From positions 1-47,423 of the forward strand of contig NZ_POQT01000037.1 in assembly GCF_002938435.1 (NCBI RefSeq): a DNA stretch of 47,423 nucleotides. The letters run 5' to 3'. This document shows, in pieces, positions 35,906 to 47,423 of this stretch. Origin of the DNA: Blastococcus saxobsidens (GTDB lineage: Bacteria > Actinomycetota > Actinomycetes > Mycobacteriales > Geodermatophilaceae). The position numbers were made by a program, and so were the translations under genes. Under the pieces are notes generated by a model. It was not told where the DNA came from. It worked only from the letters and a program-made list of their open reading frames with translations, and did no database searches. The stretch's first letter is position 1. Each line of letters opens with the position of its first letter.

Positions 35906-36087
35906 GCTCGTCGGCATGGCCGGTCATGGGTCGTGACCACGGGGCGGACGTCGCCGGCCTCACCGGCGCCCGCGGCCCGCTGGGGGGACGCGGTGCAGCA
36001 CGCGCTCGCGGCGGCACGGCGCTCCCGTACCTTCTCAGGAAGTTCTGACGGCAGGTGCGTCTCCGCGCCGGTGGGGGCGTGGGTGCG

Positions 36088-37767
36088 ATGGGCGAGGGTT
36101 CTCCGGGGCGGCCGGTGGTCGAGGAGCAGCTCCGGGACCTGGCGCTGCTGCGCGCCGCCGTCGAGGGCGGTCTGGACGGGATGGTCGTCGTCTCGGCCGA
36201 CGGCGTCATGATCGCCTCGAACCGCAAGTTCCAGGAGATCTGGCCCATCCCCCCGGAGATCGTCGCCTCCGGTGACGACGACGCGGCGCTCGCCTCCGTG
36301 CTCGACAAGCTCGTGGATCCCGACTCCTTCCTGCCCCGGGTCCACGAGCTCTACGCCCAGGCCGCCGGGTCCGCACGTGACGAGCTGCTCCTGCTCGACG
36401 GCCGTGTCCTGGACCGCTACGGGACCGCGTTGCGCGGACCGCAGGGCGACTACATCGGATGGGCCTGGTACTTCCGCGACGTCACCGCGGATCGCGCCGC
36501 CGCGGTGGACGCCGAACGGCTCCGAGCCCTCGTCGCGGTGGCCCGGGCCCTCGCGGACGCGCGGTCGGAGCTGGACGTGCTCTCGGTGGTGAGCGGACGA
36601 GGTGCATCCGTGCTCGGCGCTCAGGGCGCGGCGCTGTGCCTCACGGAGCCGGACCGCGCCTCCGTGCGCATCCTGGGCACCACCTTCTTCGAGGAGGACC
36701 TGCGCGCCGACGTCGCCACCCTGCCGGCCGACGCCCCACTGCCGATCGTCCACGTCGCCGCGACCGGGGAGTCCCTGTTCCTGGCCGACCGTGCCGAGGG
36801 GTTGCGGCAGTTCCCCGGGGCCCTCGAGGTGTACGTCAGGGCCCGCACCGAGGCGACCGCCGCCGTCCCGCTGACCACGCACGGCACGGCCATCGGCGCG
36901 CTGGCCGTCGCATTCCAGGACCGCAAGTCGTGGCGGGAAGCGGACAAGGTGCTGATGTCGGCCCTGGCGGCGCTGACGGCGCTGGCGCTGGACCGGCTGG
37001 CCGCGCAGGGGGCGGAGCGGGAGGCCGTGCGGCACATCCGCCGGCTGTCCGAGACGTTGCAGCGCAGCCTGCTCACCGCGCTGCCGCAGTCCGGGCGGGT
37101 GCAGATCGCGGCCCGCTACCAGCCGGCCGCACGGGACGCGGAGGTCGGCGGTGACTGGTACGACGCGTTCTCCACGGCCGACGGGAGCACGAACCTGGTG
37201 GTCGGGGACGTGGCCGGGCACGACAGCACAGCGGCTGCCGCCATGGCCCAGGTCCGCAATGTGCTGCGTGGTGTCGCGCAGACGGTGCAGGCCTCACCGG
37301 CGGGGATCCTGTCCGCACTGGACGGCGCCCTGGATCGGCTCCGGATGACGACCTTGGCCACCGCGGTCCTCTGCCAGGTCCACCCCGTCCCCGAGGAACC
37401 GGACCGGAGCGCGCTGCGCCTGCGGTGGTCCAACGCCGGGCATCCACCGCCGCTGCTGCTGCATGCCGACGGTAGCTGTGAGCTGCTGGCCGACGGTCCC
37501 GCCGACGTGCTGCTCGGCGCGCACGTGGAAGGACGACGCACCGACCACGAGGTCGGCATGCCACCGGGCTCCACCCTGGTGCTCTACACGGACGGGCTGG
37601 TCGAACGGCGCAACAGGCTGCTGGACGACGGGATCGCCGCGCTCCGACGGGCGGCCGAGGAGCTGCACGGCCTGCCCGTCGAGGAGCTCTGCGACCGGCT
37701 GGTCGCCCGGCTCGGCGCGGAGGGGGAGGACGACGTCGTCCTGCTGGTGGCGCGCGTCGTCGGATAG
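36088..37767 (+). CDS. PAS-GAF-SpoIIE PP2C phosphatase
   Basis: This 559-aa protein has an N-terminal PAS (about 20-145; GLDGMVVVSADGVMIASNRKF), GAF (about 160-310) and a PP2C catalytic domain (about 335-555). The metal ligands GGDWYDAF, VVGDVAGHDS, YTDGLVERR and EDDVVLL are present. It is a sensory phosphatase likely acting on STAS-type proteins. ATG 36088 is used here; GTG 36055 in frame is an alternative. The 180 nt upstream holds a small dyad, GGTCA/TGACC (35922-35938), and nothing else clear. Confidence 0.9.
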   Translation: MGEGSPGRPVVEEQLRDLALLRAAVEGGLDGMVVVSADGVMIASNRKFQEIWPIPPEIVASGDDDAALASVLDKLVDPDSFLPRVHELYAQAAGSARDELLLLDGRVLDRYGTALRGPQGDYIGWAWYFRDVTADRAAAVDAERLRALVAVARALADARSELDVLSVVSGRGASVLGAQGAALCLTEPDRASVRILGTTFFEEDLRADVATLPADAPLPIVHVAATGESLFLADRAEGLRQFPGALEVYVRARTEATAAVPLTTHGTAIGALAVAFQDRKSWREADKVLMSALAALTALALDRLAAQGAEREAVRHIRRLSETLQRSLLTALPQSGRVQIAARYQPAARDAEVGGDWYDAFSTADGSTNLVVGDVAGHDSTAAAAMAQVRNVLRGVAQTVQASPAGILSALDGALDRLRMTTLATAVLCQVHPVPEEPDRSALRLRWSNAGHPPPLLLHADGSCELLADGPADVLLGAHVEGRRTDHEVGMPPGSTLVLYTDGLVERRNRLLDDGIAALRRAAEELHGLPVEELCDRLVARLGAEGEDDVVLLVARVVG

Positions 37768-37783
37768 CCCGGAACCGGAGTGA

Positions 37784-45156
<7,373 letters not shown>

Positions 45157-45158
45157 GC

Positions 45159-45821
45159 ATGTCGGTTCCTCCCCGGCCCGAGCCGGGTCCCCTCGTGTCC
45201 GAGCGGGACCTGCTCGGGCCGGTCGACGTCGTGGCGCGGTCGTTGCTCGGCTGCTGGGTGGTGGCCGACCGCCCGGAGGGCACGGTGGCGCTGCGCCTGA
45301 CCGAGGTCGAGGCGTACTCCGGTTCCGGAATCGACCCCGCGGCCCACTCGCACCGGGGCCCCACGCCCCGGGCGGCCATCATGTTCGGCCCGCCCGGGCG
45401 TCTCTACGTGTACTTCTCCTACGGCGTGCACTGGTGCGCCAACGTCGTCGTGGGGCCGGACGGCCACGGCGAGGCGGTCCTGATGCGGGCCGGGGAGGTC
45501 GTCGTGGGGGAGGAGCTCGCCCGTGCCCGCCGCCCGGCCGCGCGCACGCCGCGCGACCTGGCCGGCGGCCCCGCACGACTCACCCAGGCGCTGGGCATCG
45601 GGCGCGCCGACCTCGGCACCGACCTGCTGCACCCGTCGTCGTCCGTGCGGCTCCACCGGGGGACGCCACCCTCGGCCGTCTCGGCCGGGCCCCGGGTGGG
45701 GATCAGCGTGGCGACGGAGCTGCCGTGGCGGTTCTGGGAGTCCGACGCCCCGTCGGTGAGCGGCTTCCGGGCGGGTGGCAAGCCCCGTCGCAAGCGGCCC
45801 GGGCAGGATGGACTCCCGTGA
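45159..45821 (+). CDS. mpg: DNA-3-methyladenine glycosylase
   Basis: This 220-aa AAG/MPG-type base-excision glycosylase removes alkylated purines. RSLLGCWVV, LRLTEVEAYSG, the HSHRGPTPRAAIMFGPPG stretch and YVYFSYGVHWCANVV are the typical order. LAGGPARLTQALGI follows in the middle. The start codon lies 2 nt after the argH stop and the end overlaps tyrS (GTGA), so it is co-transcribed with arg genes and tyrS. Confidence 0.93.
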   Translation: MSVPPRPEPGPLVSERDLLGPVDVVARSLLGCWVVADRPEGTVALRLTEVEAYSGSGIDPAAHSHRGPTPRAAIMFGPPGRLYVYFSYGVHWCANVVVGPDGHGEAVLMRAGEVVVGEELARARRPAARTPRDLAGGPARLTQALGIGRADLGTDLLHPSSSVRLHRGTPPSAVSAGPRVGISVATELPWRFWESDAPSVSGFRAGGKPRRKRPGQDGLP

Positions 45822-47110
45822 CCACGTCTTCCGCCTCCGGAGTCATCGACGAGCTGCACCGGCGCGGGCTGATCGCCCAGAGCACCGACGAGGCCGCGCT
45901 GCGGGCCCACCTCGCCGAGGGGCCGGTCGCCTTCTACTGCGGGGTGGACCCCACCGCGCCGAGCCTGCACGTCGGGCACCTCGTGCAGTACATGGTCATG
46001 CGGGCCCTGCAGCGCGCCGGCCACCAGCCCGTCGTCCTCGTCGGCGGCGCGACGGGTCTGATCGGCGACCCGCGGCCGACGGCCGAGCGGCAGCTGAACG
46101 ACCCCGAGGTCGTGGCCGGCTGGGTGGCGAGCATCCGCAAGCAGGTGGCGCCGCTGCTCGAGCTGCCCGCGGAGGCAGACGGTCTGAAGGGGCCGATCTA
46201 CGTCGACAACCTCGACTGGACCGGGCCCCTCTCGGCCATCGACTTCCTCCGCGACATCGGCAAGCACTTCCGCGTCAGCCAGATGCTGGCCAAGGAGGCG
46301 GTGTCGGCCCGGCTGAACTCCGAGGCCGGGATCAGCTACACCGAGTTCAGCTACCAGATCCTGCAGGCCAACGACTTCCGCGAGCTGCACCGCCGGCACG
46401 GCGTGACGCTGCAGACCGGCGGCTCGGACCAGTGGGGCAACCTGACCGCCGGCATCGACCTCGTCCGGCGGACGTCGGGGGCGAAGGTGCACGCCCTCTC
46501 CACTCCGCTGGTGACCAAGTCCGACGGGACCAAGTTCGGCAAGACCGAGGGCGGCGCCGTCTGGCTGGACCCGGAACTCACCTCGCCGTACGCCTTCTTC
46601 CAGTTCTGGCTCAACGCCGACGACGCCGACGCCCGGGCCTGGCTGCCGCTGTACTCCGAGCGCCCGGCCGAGGAGCTGGCGGCCCTGATCACGGAGAGCC
46701 TCGAGCGCCCGGCGGCGCGGACCGCCCAGCGGGCGCTCGCCGAGGAGCTCACCCTGCTCGTGCACGGTCCCGACCAGCTCCGCCAGGCCGAGGCGGCCGG
46801 CCGGGCGCTGTTCGGTCGGGAGGACCTCGCGACGCTGGACGCCGGCACCCTCGGCTCCGCGCTCCAGGAGGCCGGCAGCATCACCGTCGACGGCGACGTC
46901 CCCACGGTGGCGCAGCTGCTGCAGCAGACCGGCCTGGTGGGTTCGCTGTCGGACGCGCGGCGCACGGTGAAGGAGGGCGGCGCCTACCTCAACAACGAGC
47001 GGGTCACGGACGCCGACCTGGTCCCCGGGGAGGACGCCTGGCTGCCCGGCGGCTGGCTCGTCCTGCGCCGTGGACGGCGCTCCATCGCCGGGGTCCGCAG
47101 GGGCTCCTGA
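45818..47110 (+). CDS. tyrS: Tyrosyl-tRNA synthetase
   Basis: This 430-aa class I synthetase has the HIGH-type motif PTAPSLHVGHLV (about 46-57), TGLIGDPRPTAERQ and the tyrosine pocket QTGGSDQWGNLTAG. The KMSKS-type motif is KFGKT. A C-terminal S4-like RNA-binding domain follows (SDARRTVKEGGAYLNNERV). GTG 45818 overlaps the mpg stop. Confidence 0.97.
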   Translation: MTTSSASGVIDELHRRGLIAQSTDEAALRAHLAEGPVAFYCGVDPTAPSLHVGHLVQYMVMRALQRAGHQPVVLVGGATGLIGDPRPTAERQLNDPEVVAGWVASIRKQVAPLLELPAEADGLKGPIYVDNLDWTGPLSAIDFLRDIGKHFRVSQMLAKEAVSARLNSEAGISYTEFSYQILQANDFRELHRRHGVTLQTGGSDQWGNLTAGIDLVRRTSGAKVHALSTPLVTKSDGTKFGKTEGGAVWLDPELTSPYAFFQFWLNADDADARAWLPLYSERPAEELAALITESLERPAARTAQRALAEELTLLVHGPDQLRQAEAAGRALFGREDLATLDAGTLGSALQEAGSITVDGDVPTVAQLLQQTGLVGSLSDARRTVKEGGAYLNNERVTDADLVPGEDAWLPGGWLVLRRGRRSIAGVRRGS

Positions 47111-47112
47111 GG

Positions 47113-47134
47113 CCTCCGACCCCGGCCCCGGAGG
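47113..47134 (+). terminator. Hairpin after tyrS
   Basis: CCTCCG (47113-47118) pairs with CGGAGG (47129-47134), 2 nt after the tyrS stop. A short GC-rich stem without a U-tract, it probably separates tyrS from the rRNA promoter region. Confidence 0.5.
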
Positions 47135-47162
47135 GCGTGTCGGGCGTCACCGACCCCCGGGT

Positions 47163-47191
47163 TTGACCCGGCCGACACCTCCGTGTAACTT
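47163..47191 (+). promoter_or_regulatory. Candidate rRNA operon promoter P1
   Basis: TTGACC (47163-47168), a 17-nt spacer and TAACTT (47186-47191) form the best promoter match in the window. It lies upstream of rrn leader sequence. Confidence 0.7.
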
Positions 47192-47238
47192 TCTCTTTGC
47201 GCCGCGCGGCCCGGAAGGGCCGCCGGACCAGACCCCGC

Positions 47239-47268
47239 TGGACGGGCATCTGGAAACCGGCGTAGAGT
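47239..47268 (+). promoter_or_regulatory. Candidate rRNA operon promoter P2
   Basis: TGGACG (47239-47244), an 18-nt spacer and TAGAGT (47263-47268). The -10 is identical to that suggested for infC. Confidence 0.6.
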
Positions 47269-47269
47269 T

Positions 47270-47423
47270 GGACATCCAGCCAGGGACGGAGCCCGGAAGG
47301 GTCGAGTTTCTGCGCGTCCGCTCCTTGAGAACTCAACAGCGTGCCGAAAGTCAGTGCCAAGTAATACCCCGTGCCGCGGCTCGTGCAGTCGTGGCAGGGA
47401 TTCCTTTGGTTGATTGATATCGC
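47270..47423 (+). other. rRNA operon leader (5' of 16S, gene beyond window)
   Basis: The segment contains CTTGAGAACTCAACAGCGTGC (47323 on), a block typical of actinobacterial pre-16S leaders that serves antitermination and RNase processing. The 16S gene itself has not begun by the last base. The rest of 47111-47423 has no protein gene. Confidence 0.75.

Overview
The window is very GC-rich, single-chromosome-type actinobacterial DNA with many GTG starts and 1- to 4-nt stop/start overlaps. Gene content (an actinobacterial NnaR-type nitrate regulator, ANTAR and SpoIIE-type phosphatases, an argCJBDFRH cluster, infC-rpmI-rplT, pheST, tyrS next to an rRNA operon leader) and the style of the intergenic palindromes suggest a Geodermatophilaceae-like actinobacterium (Blastococcus, Geodermatophilus or Modestobacter type). 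That placement is inference from gene content. It was not tested by a search.

Layout. 1-5.1 kb: an orphan YidD-like gene, a small lipoprotein, a phosphotransferase, the ribosome-rescue factor ArfB, two DUF1905 paralogues, an HSL-type hydrolase and a GNAT acetyltransferase. 5.2-16.7 kb: a nitrate-assimilation region (nasA with an in-frame extra C-terminal module, nirB, nirD, then narK and the regulator nnaR). It is interrupted by a redox cassette (XRE-cupin regulator, thioredoxin-reductase-like flavoprotein, His-rich methyltransferase) and one unrecognised protein. 16.7-21.2 kb: a coupled GAF-ANTAR / SpoIIE-phosphatase pair, a uridine-kinase-like protein, an MBL hydrolase and a PH-domain membrane protein. 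21.2-23.9 kb: infC-rpmI-rplT with a long attenuator-type leader and a probable ATC start, followed by a SpoU rRNA methyltransferase. 24-26 kb: an AurF-like diiron oxygenase divergent from a TetR regulator and a DUF4873 gene. 26-28.2 kb: an EAL-DICT-LOV-(degenerate GGDEF) blue-light/c-di-GMP protein. 28.4-33.3 kb: pheS-pheT, an SDR and a small membrane protein. 33.3-37.8 kb: a STAS protein, kynureninase divergent from a kynurenine-formamidase-like hydrolase, and a PAS-GAF-SpoIIE phosphatase. 37.8-47.1 kb: argC-J-B-D-F-R-H (no argG), a 3-methyladenine glycosylase and tyrS. 47.1-47.4 kb: promoters and leader of an rRNA operon whose 16S gene lies beyond the window.

How parts work together. NarK imports nitrate, NasA and NirBD reduce it to ammonium, and NnaR probably activates nasA and narK. 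These two promoters share a two-part motif with identical 33-nt spacing. The arg cluster is headed by an ARG-box-like inverted repeat and carries its own repressor.

Non-coding structure worth attention: (i) a family of about 55-60-nt nested palindromes placed directly after stop codons (four copies plus a half copy), whose stems differ in sequence but keep pairing; (ii) a second palindrome family (two copies, opposite orientation) with compensatory stem changes, one copy next to a frameshifted GNAT remnant; (iii) perfect 16-bp palindromes in the XRE/flavoprotein and kynU/formamidase divergent promoters. No CRISPR array, tRNA, prophage or complete insertion sequence was seen.
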